A stretch of DNA of 64,000 nucleotides, from positions 3,596,001 to 3,660,000 of the forward strand of contig NZ_CP109592.1 of NCBI RefSeq assembly GCF_036250675.1, written 5' to 3'. A program made the translations under genes and the position numbers. The notes below the pieces were generated by a model. That model ran no database searches. It was not told where the DNA came from and saw nothing but the letters and a program-made list of their open reading frames with translations. Below, one piece after another: positions 34,728 to 43,032 of this stretch. Within the stretch, counting starts at the first letter, position 1, and every line of letters starts with the position of its first letter. The stretch is from Streptomyces sp. NBC_01689 (lineage in GTDB: Bacteria; Actinomycetota; Actinomycetes; Streptomycetales; Streptomycetaceae).

Positions 34728-37103
34728 GTGTCGAGCGCAGCCGAGCAGGAGGCAGTGCAGGAGGGGCGCGCGCCCGACGGCGAAGCGCGGGAGGGAGGCG
34801 CGCCCGAGGGCGGTGTGCGGGACGGGCACGCGTCCGGGACCGAGGTGCGCGGGGGACCAGCGCCGGAGAGCGGGGTGCGGGAGAGACGGCTGCCCGACGG
34901 TGTGCTGCCCGCGCCCCTGCTGAACGGGTCCCGGCGTCCGGCCCCCGCCGTGGCCGTGTGGCCCGGGGCGCCGACCCCGCTCGGGGCCCGCTTCCGGGTG
35001 GGACCGGACGGGGTGGCGGGCACCAATTTCGCGCTGTGGGCGGGCGGGGCGGAGGCCGTCGACCTCTGTCTCTTCGACGAGCGGGACGGCGTGACCCACG
35101 AGTCCCGTGTCCCGCTCACCGAGCTGACGCACGAGATCTGGCACGGCTTCGTCCCCGGAGTGCTGCCCGGCCGCCGCTACGGCTACCGCGTGCACGGCCG
35201 GTGGGACCCGTGGACCGGCGCCCGCTGGAACCCGGCGAAGCTGCTCCTGGACCCGTACGCCCGCGCCGTGGACGGCGACTTCAGCCTGCCGCCCGAGGTC
35301 TACGGGCATGTGCGCGACTGGCCGCAGCAGCAGGTCGCGGACACCGTGCGGGACGACCGGGACTCGGCGCCGTACGTCCCCAAGGGCGTCGTCGTCCAGG
35401 ACGACGACGACTGGTCGGACGACCACCGCCCGAAGACCCCCTGGGCGGACTCGGTCATCTACGAGCTGCATGTACGGGGGTTCACCCGTCTGCACCCGGG
35501 GATCCCGGAGGAACTGCGCGGCACCTACGCCGGGCTGGCGCACCCGGCGGCGATCGAGCACCTGGTCGCGCTCGGGGTCACAGCCGTGGAGCTGCTGCCG
35601 GTGCACCAGTTCGCGCACGAGGACCATCTGCTGCGCCGGGGACTGAAGAACTACTGGGGCTACAACTCGATCGGCTACTTCGCGCCGCACGCGGGCTACG
35701 CCGCCTCCGGGACGACGGGCGGGCAGGTCGGCGAGTTCAAGCGGATGGTGCGGGCGCTGCACGCCGCCGGCATCGAGGTGATCCTCGACGTGGTCTACAA
35801 CCACACCGCCGAGGCGGGCGAGCTGGGGCCGATGCTGTCGCTGCGCGGTATCGACAACCGGGGGTACTACCGGCTCCAGTCGGACGCCCGCCGGTACGCG
35901 GACTACACGGGTTGCGGGAACACCCTGCACGTGGTGCAGCCCCATGTGCTGCGGCTGATCACCGACTCGCTGCGGTACTGGGTGACGGAGATGGGGGTGG
36001 ACGGCTTCCGTTTCGATCTGGCGGCGGCGCTGGCCCGTTCCATGCACGACGTGGACATGCTGTCGCCGTTCCTGGCCGTCATCGCGCAGGACCCGGTCCT
36101 GCGGCGGGTGAAGCTCATCGCGGAGCCGTGGGACGTCGGATCCGGCGGCTACCAGGTGGGGGCCTTCCCGCCGCTGTGGACGGAGTGGAACGACCGCTAC
36201 CGCAACGCGGTCCGGGACTTCTGGCGGGGGGCGCTGCCGGACGTGCGGGATCTCGGTTACCGGCTGTCGGGGTCGAGCGATCTGTACGCGTGGGGCGGCC
36301 GGCGGCCGTACGCGTCCGTCAACTTCGTGACCGCGCACGACGGTTTCACCCTGCGGGACCTCGTCTCCTACGAGCGCAAGCACAACGAGGCCAACGGGGA
36401 GGGGAACCGGGACGGCACGGACGACAACCGCGCCTGGAACTGCGGGGTGGAGGGGGAGACGGACGAGGAACGCGTACGGGCGCTGCGGCGGCGCCAGCTG
36501 CGGAACCTGCTGACCACGCTGCTGCTGTCCACCGGGGTGCCCATGCTGGTCGCCGGGGACGAGTTCGGGCGGACCCAGCGCGGCAGCAACAACGCGTACT
36601 GCCAGGACAACGAGATCAGCTGGGTGGACTGGAGCCTGCTGGAGGAGCCGGGCTGGCGGGCCCTGTTCGATCTGACGTCCCGGCTGATCGCGCTGCGGCA
36701 CCGGCATCCGGTGCTGCGGCGGCGGGCGTTCTTCTCCGGCCGGGCGCACTCGGCGGACGGGCTGCGGGACCTGGCGTGGTTCACCGCGCGCGGGACGGAG
36801 ATGACGGAACGCGACTGGTACGCGCCGGCCGGGACGCTGGGGATGTACCTGTCGGGGCGGGACATCCCCGGACGGGACGCACGCGGGGCGCCCGTGGTGG
36901 ACGACAGCTTCCTCGCGGTGCTGCACGCCGGGGACCGGCCCGCGTCCTTCGTGCTGCCCGGACCGCCCTGGGCACGGCGCTACGAGGTCGTGGTCGACAC
37001 CTCGGCGGAGGAGCAGGCCGCCTCTCCCGGTGTGATCCACCGGGCGGGCGCGACGATCACGGTGCCCGCCCGGTCGGTGCTGCTGCTGCGGGTGGTGGCC
37101 TGA
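34728..37103 (+). CDS. glgX: Glycogen debranching enzyme GlgX
   Basis: A 791-residue GH13 debranching enzyme that hydrolyses alpha-1,6 branches of phosphorylase-limit dextrin. CBM48 begins near TPLGARFRVGPDGVAGTNFALW. The GH13 barrel has DVVYNHTAE, VDGFRFDLAAAL (nucleophile Asp), KLIAEPWDVG (acid/base Glu) and FVTAHDGFTL (third Asp), with the GlgX-typical NGEGNRDG and DNRAWNCG. The first ~65 residues are a Gly/Glu/Arg-rich, probably disordered extension, so it is longer than the ~700 of most GlgX. GTG at 34728 follows GGGAGG by seven bases. It supports glucan turnover with GlgP farther along the window. Confidence 0.95.
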   Translation: MSSAAEQEAVQEGRAPDGEAREGGAPEGGVRDGHASGTEVRGGPAPESGVRERRLPDGVLPAPLLNGSRRPAPAVAVWPGAPTPLGARFRVGPDGVAGTNFALWAGGAEAVDLCLFDERDGVTHESRVPLTELTHEIWHGFVPGVLPGRRYGYRVHGRWDPWTGARWNPAKLLLDPYARAVDGDFSLPPEVYGHVRDWPQQQVADTVRDDRDSAPYVPKGVVVQDDDDWSDDHRPKTPWADSVIYELHVRGFTRLHPGIPEELRGTYAGLAHPAAIEHLVALGVTAVELLPVHQFAHEDHLLRRGLKNYWGYNSIGYFAPHAGYAASGTTGGQVGEFKRMVRALHAAGIEVILDVVYNHTAEAGELGPMLSLRGIDNRGYYRLQSDARRYADYTGCGNTLHVVQPHVLRLITDSLRYWVTEMGVDGFRFDLAAALARSMHDVDMLSPFLAVIAQDPVLRRVKLIAEPWDVGSGGYQVGAFPPLWTEWNDRYRNAVRDFWRGALPDVRDLGYRLSGSSDLYAWGGRRPYASVNFVTAHDGFTLRDLVSYERKHNEANGEGNRDGTDDNRAWNCGVEGETDEERVRALRRRQLRNLLTTLLLSTGVPMLVAGDEFGRTQRGSNNAYCQDNEISWVDWSLLEEPGWRALFDLTSRLIALRHRHPVLRRRAFFSGRAHSADGLRDLAWFTARGTEMTERDWYAPAGTLGMYLSGRDIPGRDARGAPVVDDSFLAVLHAGDRPASFVLPGPPWARRYEVVVDTSAEEQAASPGVIHRAGATITVPARSVLLLRVVA

Positions 37104-37141
37104 CGCGGGGGGGCGTGAGCGGGGCGTCCGCCGGAGCGCGG

Positions 37142-37780
37142 TCAGCCGAGGATGCCCCGGTCGTAACCCACCGCCACCGCGGCCGCCCGGTCGTTGACGC
37201 CCAGTTTGGCGTACAGGTGGGTGAGATGGGTCTTGACCGTGGCCTCGCTGATGAACAGGGCGCGGGCGATCTCGCGGTTCGGCGTGCCCTTGGCGACCAG
37301 CGCCAGCACCTCGCGCTCGCGCGCCGAGAGGGGGCCCTGCGCGGCCGTGGGGGCGCGTACCGCCGAGACCAGCCGGGAGGCCACCGCGGGGGAGAGCACC
37401 GTGCGGCCCTCCGCCGCCGCGCGCACCGCGGTGAAGAGCTCGTCCCGCGGGGCGTCCTTGAGCAGATAACCCGTCGCGCCCGCCTCGATCGCGGGCAGCG
37501 TGTCGGAGTCGGTGTCGTACGTGGTCAGCACGAGGACCCTGGCGCGGGCACCGCGGCGGGTGAGCTCCGCGATGGCCGCGACACCGTCACCGCCCGGCAT
37601 GCGCAGGTCCATCAGGACGACGTCCGGGTCCAGGTCCCGCGCCAGCGCGAGCGCCGCCACCCCGTCGGCCGCCTCACCGAGGACCGCGAACCCCGGAGCG
37701 GACTCGAACATGCCGCGCAGCCCGTCGCGTACGACGGGATGGTCGTCGACGATGAGAAGGGTGATCGCGTCGTCACTCAT
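37142..37780 (-). CDS. NarL/LuxR-family response regulator
   Basis: A 212-residue two-component regulator. The receiver domain has the acidic pocket VDDHP and phospho-acceptor Asp 58 in VVLMDLRMPGGDG, and Lys in YLLKDAPRDE. The LuxR-type HTH is LSAREREVLALVAKGTPNREIARALFISEATVKTHL (summarised; about 150-190). Its start lies within the kinase gene, overlapping by eight bases, so it is the last gene of a four-gene exporter/two-component operon and may control that exporter. Confidence 0.96.
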   Translation of the reverse strand: MSDDAITLLIVDDHPVVRDGLRGMFESAPGFAVLGEAADGVAALALARDLDPDVVLMDLRMPGGDGVAAIAELTRRGARARVLVLTTYDTDSDTLPAIEAGATGYLLKDAPRDELFTAVRAAAEGRTVLSPAVASRLVSAVRAPTAAQGPLSAREREVLALVAKGTPNREIARALFISEATVKTHLTHLYAKLGVNDRAAAVAVGYDRGILG

Positions 37781-39023
37781 GGCGGACCAACGGTACGCGA
37801 GCCGACACCGCCGTACCCTGCCCGGGCTCCGACTCGACGGTGAGCGAGCCGGCGATGCGCTCGGCGCGGGCCCGCATGCCGTCGAGGCCGAAGCCGCCGC
37901 CGCCGGTGCGTGCGGGGACGGCCACCGGGTCGAAGCCGCGGCCGTCGTCGCGTACGTCCAGGGTCACCTCGTCCCCCATGAAGGAGAGGGTCACGCCGAG
38001 GCGGCCCGCGCAGGCGTGGCGCGAGGCGTTCGACAAGGCCTCCTGGGCGATGCGCAGCAGGGTCGCCGACACCTCCCCGTGCAGGTGCTCCGCCGTGCCG
38101 GTGAGCGTGAACTCCGAACGTACGCCGTTACGTCGGCCCCATTCCGCGACCGTCTTGTCCAGCGCCTCCGGGAGTCCGTCGTGCTCCAGGGCGACCGGGG
38201 CGAGATTGTGCACGGAGCGGCGCGCCTCGCCGAGGCTCTGGCGGGCCAGGTCCGAGGCCCGCCCCACGTGTTCGCGGGCCGTCGCGGGGTCGGGGGTGTT
38301 CGCGACGACCTGGAGCTGGGCGATGATGCCGGTCAGGCCCTGGGCGATGGTGTCGTGGATCTCGGCCGCCAGCCTGCGCCGTTCGTCGGCGACGCCCGCC
38401 TCCCGCGCCTGCAGCAGGAGTTGGGCGTGCAGGGCGGCGTTCTCGTCGAGGGCCTGCTGCAACGCGGTGTTGGTGCGCTCCAGTTCGGTGATGGTGACGG
38501 CGCGGTCCCGGGAGCGCTGCTCCTCCTGCTGGGCGATCCGGGTGCCCATCATGAGCAACACGTTGTTGGCGACCAGGAGTCCGGCGAACACCGCCCACTG
38601 GGTCGCGCCGCGGATCGGCATGCCGCCGGACTGCGAGCCCGCGACCATGACGGACGTGGCGACCAGACCGAGCCGCTGCCGGCGCGTTCCGGGGATCACC
38701 TCGTCGGCGTCGAAGTAACCGGCGACGGCGTAGAAGGCGAAGAACGGGTTCAGCCAGGTGAGGGCGAAGGCGATCGCCCAGCGCAGGGCGTAGTAGACGG
38801 TCCCCCGGCGGGACGGGACGCGGCGGCCCCGCCGGGGACCGTGCCACACCTGGAGCACCAGCGCGGCGGCGACCAGCGCGCCGGCCGTGCACCACGCGGC
38901 CGTTCCCCCGGTCAGGTCGCTGGTCGTGACCGCGAGGAGGGTGCCCACACCGAGCAGGCCGTAGGGACCCCAGGTGTGGAACTGGTCCTGCCAGCGTTCG
39001 AGTTGGCGGTCCGCGGCGTTCAT
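37773..39023 (-). CDS. Sensor histidine kinase (HisKA_3, NarX/DesK-like)
   Basis: A 416-residue membrane sensor kinase. About five transmembrane helices in the first 160 residues lack a large extracytoplasmic loop, as in DesK-type membrane-state sensors. A coiled-coil segment (ITELERTNTALQQALDENAALHAQ) leads to the phospho-acceptor His 223 in AAEIHDTIAQGLTGI. The HATPase domain has QEALSNASRHA (N box), DDGRGFDP and GFGLDGMRARAERI. ATG at 39023; the frame is open upstream through the permease gene but not coding. It pairs with the overlapping response regulator. Confidence 0.95.
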   Translation of the reverse strand: MNAADRQLERWQDQFHTWGPYGLLGVGTLLAVTTSDLTGGTAAWCTAGALVAAALVLQVWHGPRRGRRVPSRRGTVYYALRWAIAFALTWLNPFFAFYAVAGYFDADEVIPGTRRQRLGLVATSVMVAGSQSGGMPIRGATQWAVFAGLLVANNVLLMMGTRIAQQEEQRSRDRAVTITELERTNTALQQALDENAALHAQLLLQAREAGVADERRRLAAEIHDTIAQGLTGIIAQLQVVANTPDPATAREHVGRASDLARQSLGEARRSVHNLAPVALEHDGLPEALDKTVAEWGRRNGVRSEFTLTGTAEHLHGEVSATLLRIAQEALSNASRHACAGRLGVTLSFMGDEVTLDVRDDGRGFDPVAVPARTGGGGFGLDGMRARAERIAGSLTVESEPGQGTAVSARVPLVRHE

Positions 39024-39048
39024 GTCCCCAGTCTGCACGGCCTCTCCC

Positions 39049-39999
39049 CTACTCCCAGCGGAACCAGCGCGCGGCGGCGCCGGACAGCAGCACGGTCCAC
39101 GCCGCGAGGACGCCGAGGTGGGACCAGCCCGGCCAGTCGCCCGCCGCGGCCCGGCCCAGCGCCCGGGCCGCGGCGCCGAACGGTGTGGCCTCGACGACCC
39201 GGGCGAGCGCGTGGGGCATGGACTGCACCGGCAGCCAGACACCCGCGCAGAACATCATCGGGAAGAACACCGCGGAGCCCACCGCGTTCGCGATCTTGGA
39301 GGTGGCGGAGAGCGCCGAGACGACGGCGCCGAGGGCGAGGGAGCTCGCGACGGCGAGCAGCAGGGCCGCGGCGTAGCCGAGTTCCTGGCGCGGCAGGGTG
39401 ACCTCGAACGCCAGCCGCCCGACCGCGAGCGAGAGCAGCGCGGAGAGCAGGGCCGCCGCCCCGTGCAGGCCCATCTGTGCCGACAGGAGCGCGGCGGGGC
39501 GGACGGGGGTGGTCGACATCCGCCGCAGGACGCCGCGTTCGCGATAGCCGGTGATCACCGGTGGCATGGACTGCACCCCCGCCATGAGCATCGCGATCAG
39601 CACCGTCACCGGGACGTACGCGTCGACCAGCCGGATGCCGCCCAGCGAGTCGTCCGCCGTCCGGAAGGAGGGGATCGAGCCGAGGATCACCAGGAGCAGG
39701 GTGGGAAAGGCCATCACCCAGAAGAGGGAGCCCGGTTCGCGGCGGAAGAGGCGGGCCTCGGCCCGCAGCACCGCCACGGCGGTCGTACGCCGCGTGGTCG
39801 TGGCGGTCGTGGCGGCGGTCACGGTCGCCGCTGTCGTGGCGTTGGTCAGGGTCGTGGCGGTCGAGTCGACTGTGGTGTTCCCCGGGCTCGTCGGGTTCCC
39901 GGCGCCCGTCGCGTTCCCCCCGCTCGTTCCGCTCGTTCCGCTCGTCCTGCTCGTCCTGCTCGTCCTGCTCGTCCTGCTCGTCCTGCTCGTCCTGCTCAT
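39049..39999 (-). CDS. ABC-2 type exporter permease
   Basis: A 316-residue ABC-2 membrane protein with six helices; ERGVLRRMSTTPVRPAALLSAQ is the conserved loop and FFPMMFCAGVWLPVQSMP the typical later region. The start overlaps the ATPase stop by four bases (ATGA at 39996-39999). Directly after the start, six perfect copies of a nine-base repeat encode Arg-Thr-Ser repeats, then a Thr/Ala-rich stretch to about residue 70 before the first helix. That N-terminal extension is unusual for the family. The operon suggests export of a drug, lipid or peptide sensed by the downstream kinase. Confidence 0.92.
   Translation of the reverse strand: MSRTSRTSRTSRTSRTSRTSGTSGTSGGNATGAGNPTSPGNTTVDSTATTLTNATTAATVTAATTATTTRRTTAVAVLRAEARLFRREPGSLFWVMAFPTLLLVILGSIPSFRTADDSLGGIRLVDAYVPVTVLIAMLMAGVQSMPPVITGYRERGVLRRMSTTPVRPAALLSAQMGLHGAAALLSALLSLAVGRLAFEVTLPRQELGYAAALLLAVASSLALGAVVSALSATSKIANAVGSAVFFPMMFCAGVWLPVQSMPHALARVVEATPFGAAARALGRAAAGDWPGWSHLGVLAAWTVLLSGAAARWFRWE
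39923..39996. repeat. Nine-base tandem repeat at the start of the exporter permease gene
   Basis: CTCGTCCTG (plus strand) occurs six times without a break at 39941-39994, with degenerate CGCTCGTTC copies just upstream. It encodes an Arg-Thr-Ser repeat in the permease N-terminus. The unit is a multiple of three, so copy-number change alters protein length without frameshift. Confidence 0.9.
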
Positions 40000-40898
40000 G
40001 ATTCCGCTCCCGTCAGATCGAGGAAGGCGTCGTCCAACGTGGCGTCGGTGACGCGGAGTTGATGGGCGGTGATGTGACGGCGGGCGAGCAGGGTGAGGAC
40101 GGCGTCGACGGTCTCGTCGGTGCCCCCGAGCGTGATCCGGCCGTCCTGGTGCGCGACGGAGGCGAGATGGGGCAGTGCGGCGACCTCCCGCTCGTCCAGG
40201 GGCGTCGAAGGAGTGAAACTGATGACGGTGGAACGCGACGCGCGCCGGATCAGTCCGGCCGGGGTGTCGAGCGCGGCCACCCGCCCCCGGTCGACGACCG
40301 CGATCCGGTCGCACAGCCGCTGGGCCTCCTCCATGAAGTGGGTGACCAGCAGGACCGTGACTCCGCCGGCCCGGACGTCCTCGATGAGCTCCCAGGTGTC
40401 ACGACGGGCCCGCGGGTCCAGCCCGGTGGTCAGCTCGTCCAGCACGACCACCCGCGGGTCGCCGACCAGCGCGAGCGCGATGAACAGCCGCTGTTTCTGG
40501 CCCCCGCTGAGTTTCCCGAACCGCTCGCCGAGCCGCTCGGTCAGTCCGAGCCGCTCGGCGAGCGGACGCCAGTCGGCCGGGCGCGGGTAGAAGGCGGCGT
40601 AGAGCTCCAGCGCCTCGCGCACCGTGAGCTTGGCCTGCAGTTCGCTCTCCTGGAGCTGGGCGCCCAGGACCCGGCTGACGGCCTCGTGGTCGGCGACGGG
40701 GTCGAGCCCGGTGACCCTCACCCGGCCCGCGTCGGGGATCCGCAGACCCTCGACGCACTCGACGGTGGTGGTCTTGCCGGCACCGTTGGGGCCGAGGATC
40801 CCGAAGATCTCGCCCTCTTCGACGGCGAAGGAGACCCCGTCGACGACGGCCCGCCCGCCGTAGGACTTGCGCAGTGCGCTGACTTCGATGACTGACAT
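39996..40898 (-). CDS. ABC-2 type exporter ATP-binding protein
   Basis: A 300-residue ABC ATPase of the DrrA/antibiotic-exporter class. Walker A is GPNGAGKTT, the signature is LSGGQKQRLFIALAL, Walker B is VVVLDELTTGLD, the H-loop is VTHFMEEA. The C-terminal ~70-residue DUF4162-like extension (ISFTPSTPLDE ... LRVTDATLDDAFLDLTG) is typical. In Walker B the usual EP after the catalytic Glu reads EL, so Glu is kept. ATG at 40898; first gene of the operon with the permease, kinase and response regulator. Divergent from the heterodimeric exporter across 169 bases. Confidence 0.93.
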   Translation of the reverse strand: MSVIEVSALRKSYGGRAVVDGVSFAVEEGEIFGILGPNGAGKTTTVECVEGLRIPDAGRVRVTGLDPVADHEAVSRVLGAQLQESELQAKLTVREALELYAAFYPRPADWRPLAERLGLTERLGERFGKLSGGQKQRLFIALALVGDPRVVVLDELTTGLDPRARRDTWELIEDVRAGGVTVLLVTHFMEEAQRLCDRIAVVDRGRVAALDTPAGLIRRASRSTVISFTPSTPLDEREVAALPHLASVAHQDGRITLGGTDETVDAVLTLLARRHITAHQLRVTDATLDDAFLDLTGAES

Positions 40899-41067
40899 GC
40901 TCCGAGCATCCCGCCGGGGCCGGGACGGCCACATCGTCCATCGCGCTCGAAGGGGCATCAGCCGATCGGTCGATGCTGCCCTACGACCCCGCGCGCCCCG
41001 TGGAACGATTCAGCTCCGGCCAAAACTCGGTGGGCACTGTCAGTGCCGGTCCGTACGCTCGGTCCTG

Positions 41068-43032
41068 ATGTCCACTTCAGATGCAGTGACCACGGACCGT
41101 GCCGGAACCAGGGAACACTCGACCGTCAGCAGCCTGCTGCGCCTGTGGCCGTACGTACGGCCGGTGCGTGCGCGGCTGTTCGGCGCGGCCGTGGTCGCGG
41201 TCGTGGCGTCCTGTACGGGGCTGGTGATCCCGCTCGTCCTGAAGTGGATGGTGGACGGTCCCGTGACCGACCACGACCCGGCGGGCGTCTGGCTAGGCGC
41301 GCTGTACCTCCTGCTGCTCGGGATCGCCGAGGCCGTCCTGTTCGGATTGCGGCGATGGCTGGTGGCCCGCCCGCTGGCGGGGGTCGAGGCGGACATGCGG
41401 GCGGACCTCTACCGGCATCTGCAGCGTCTCCCGGTCGCCTTCCACGACCGCTGGGCGTCCGGCCAGTTGCTGTCCCGGGGCACCACCGACCTGATGCTGC
41501 TGCGCCAGTTCCTCGCCTTCCCTCTGACGTTCCTCCTGGTCAACGGCGTCACCATCCTGGTCGGCGTCCTCATCATGCTCGACCAGGAGTGGACCCTGGG
41601 GCTGGTGCTGCTCGCCCCCGCGCTGCCCGTCATGATCGTCTGCTGGATCTTCGAGCGGCGTTACTCACTGGTCGCGCGGCGGGCCCAGGACCAGGTGGGC
41701 GACCTGACGACGGTCGTCGAGGAGAGCGTGCTCGGCATCCGCATCATCAAGGGCTTCGGGCGTCATCGCAGCCAGGCCCGCGCCTTCCGTGAGCTGTCCC
41801 GCACCCTGCGCGGCACCGAGCTGGCCAAGGCCCGGCTGCTGGCCTCCATCTGGGCCGTCATCGTCACCCTGCCCGAACTCGCCATCGGTGCCGCCCTGAT
41901 CCTCGGCACCACGCAGGTCGCCGACGACCGTCTCTCCGCGGGCACGCTGGTCGCCTTCCTCTCCACGGCCCTCGCCCTGCGCTGGCCCGTCGACTCCATC
42001 GGCTTCCTCCTCGCGATGAGCCAGGAGGCGGCGACGGCCACGGAGCGGTACTTCGAGGTGATGGACGCGGAGGCGGAGTCCTCGAAACCCCCGAAGTCGT
42101 CCGCGTGCTCCGAGGACTCGGCGGACTCGGAGGACTCCGAGTCCGCCGAGCGCTCCGCCACCGCCACGGCCGTCGCCACCGGACGGGACGCGGCTTCCGG
42201 CACGGCTTCCGATGCGGCTTCCGGCACGGCTTCCGATGCGGGCGCGGACCCGGAGGCCCTCGCCCGCGCGGACACGGCCCCGGGCGACGGCGGACTCCGG
42301 TTCCACGGCGTCCGGTTCCGCTACCCGGACGCCCCCGCGGACTCCCCGCCCGTCCTCGACCGCGTCGACCTGCACATCCGGTCCGGCGAGTCCATGGCCC
42401 TGGTCGGCGCGACCGGTACCGGCAAGACCACCCTCACCGCGCTCGTCCCCCGGCTGCACGAGGTGACGTCCGGGCGGATCACGCTGGACGGCGAGGACAT
42501 CACCGCGATGCCCCGCGAGGAACTCCGCACCCGGGTGGCGGTCGCCTTCGAGGAACCCACGCTCTTCTCGGCGAGTGTCGGCGAGAACGTGCTGATGGGC
42601 GCGGAGGACACCGCCGGCGTGGCCGATCTGGAGCGGGCCCTGGCCGTCGCCCAGGCCGACTTCGCGCACGCCCTCCCGCAGGGCACGTCGACACAGGTCG
42701 GCGAGCAGGGGCTGAGCCTGTCCGGCGGCCAGCGCCAGCGCCTCGCCCTCGCGAGAGCGGTGGTCGGCCGCCCCCGGTTCCTCGTCCTGGACGATCCCCT
42801 GTCGGCGCTGGACGTCCACACCGAGGCCGCGGTGGAGGCCGCGCTGCGTCGCGTCCTGGCCGAGACGACCGCCCTGATCGTGGCCCACCGCCCGTCCACG
42901 GTGCTGCTCGCCGACCGCGTCGCCCTGCTCTCCGGCGGCCGCATCACCGCGGTCGGCACCCACCACGAACTGCTGCGTACGAACGCCGAGTACGCCCATC
43001 TGATGTCCGGCGACGAGGAGACCGAGCGATGA
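41068..43032 (+). CDS. Heterodimeric ABC exporter, subunit with degenerate ATP site
   Basis: A 654-residue ABCB-type half-transporter: six transmembrane helices (about 30-320), then a nucleotide-binding domain. Walker A is GATGTGKTT and the signature LSLSGGQRQRLALARA is canonical, but Walker B reads FLVLDDPLSALD. The catalytic Glu is thus Asp, marking the non-hydrolytic site of an asymmetric heterodimer. Between membrane and ATPase domains a ~75-residue linker is Ser/Glu/Asp/Ala-rich (about 334-407) and includes two copies of an exact 24-base repeat. ATG at 41068 has a weak ribosome binding site. Its stop overlaps the partner start (ATGA). Confidence 0.93.
   Translation: MSTSDAVTTDRAGTREHSTVSSLLRLWPYVRPVRARLFGAAVVAVVASCTGLVIPLVLKWMVDGPVTDHDPAGVWLGALYLLLLGIAEAVLFGLRRWLVARPLAGVEADMRADLYRHLQRLPVAFHDRWASGQLLSRGTTDLMLLRQFLAFPLTFLLVNGVTILVGVLIMLDQEWTLGLVLLAPALPVMIVCWIFERRYSLVARRAQDQVGDLTTVVEESVLGIRIIKGFGRHRSQARAFRELSRTLRGTELAKARLLASIWAVIVTLPELAIGAALILGTTQVADDRLSAGTLVAFLSTALALRWPVDSIGFLLAMSQEAATATERYFEVMDAEAESSKPPKSSACSEDSADSEDSESAERSATATAVATGRDAASGTASDAASGTASDAGADPEALARADTAPGDGGLRFHGVRFRYPDAPADSPPVLDRVDLHIRSGESMALVGATGTGKTTLTALVPRLHEVTSGRITLDGEDITAMPREELRTRVAVAFEEPTLFSASVGENVLMGAEDTAGVADLERALAVAQADFAHALPQGTSTQVGEQGLSLSGGQRQRLALARAVVGRPRFLVLDDPLSALDVHTEAAVEAALRRVLAETTALIVAHRPSTVLLADRVALLSGGRITAVGTHHELLRTNAEYAHLMSGDEETER
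42190..42237. repeat. Two exact 24-base tandem copies in an exporter linker
   Basis: The 24-base unit at 42190-42213 is repeated exactly at 42214-42237, encoding the Ala-Ser-Gly-Thr-Ala-Ser-Asp motif twice in the acidic linker of the ABC exporter subunit. Each 24-base unit itself has two partial copies of GGCTTCCG. Confidence 0.88.

Noticed and set aside
33141..37040. Very long minus-strand open frame opposite glgX and through the L,D-transpeptidase leader
   Set aside because: It is antisense to well-recognised glgX and its translation is Arg/Pro/Gly-rich without domains, an effect of GC bias.
33392..37843. Long plus-strand open frame across the L,D-transpeptidase, glgX and response regulator
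   Set aside because: Out of frame with each real gene; composition typical of shadow frames.
39923..39996. Possible CRISPR-like array
   Set aside because: The repeat unit is nine bases without spacers and is coding; no cas genes.
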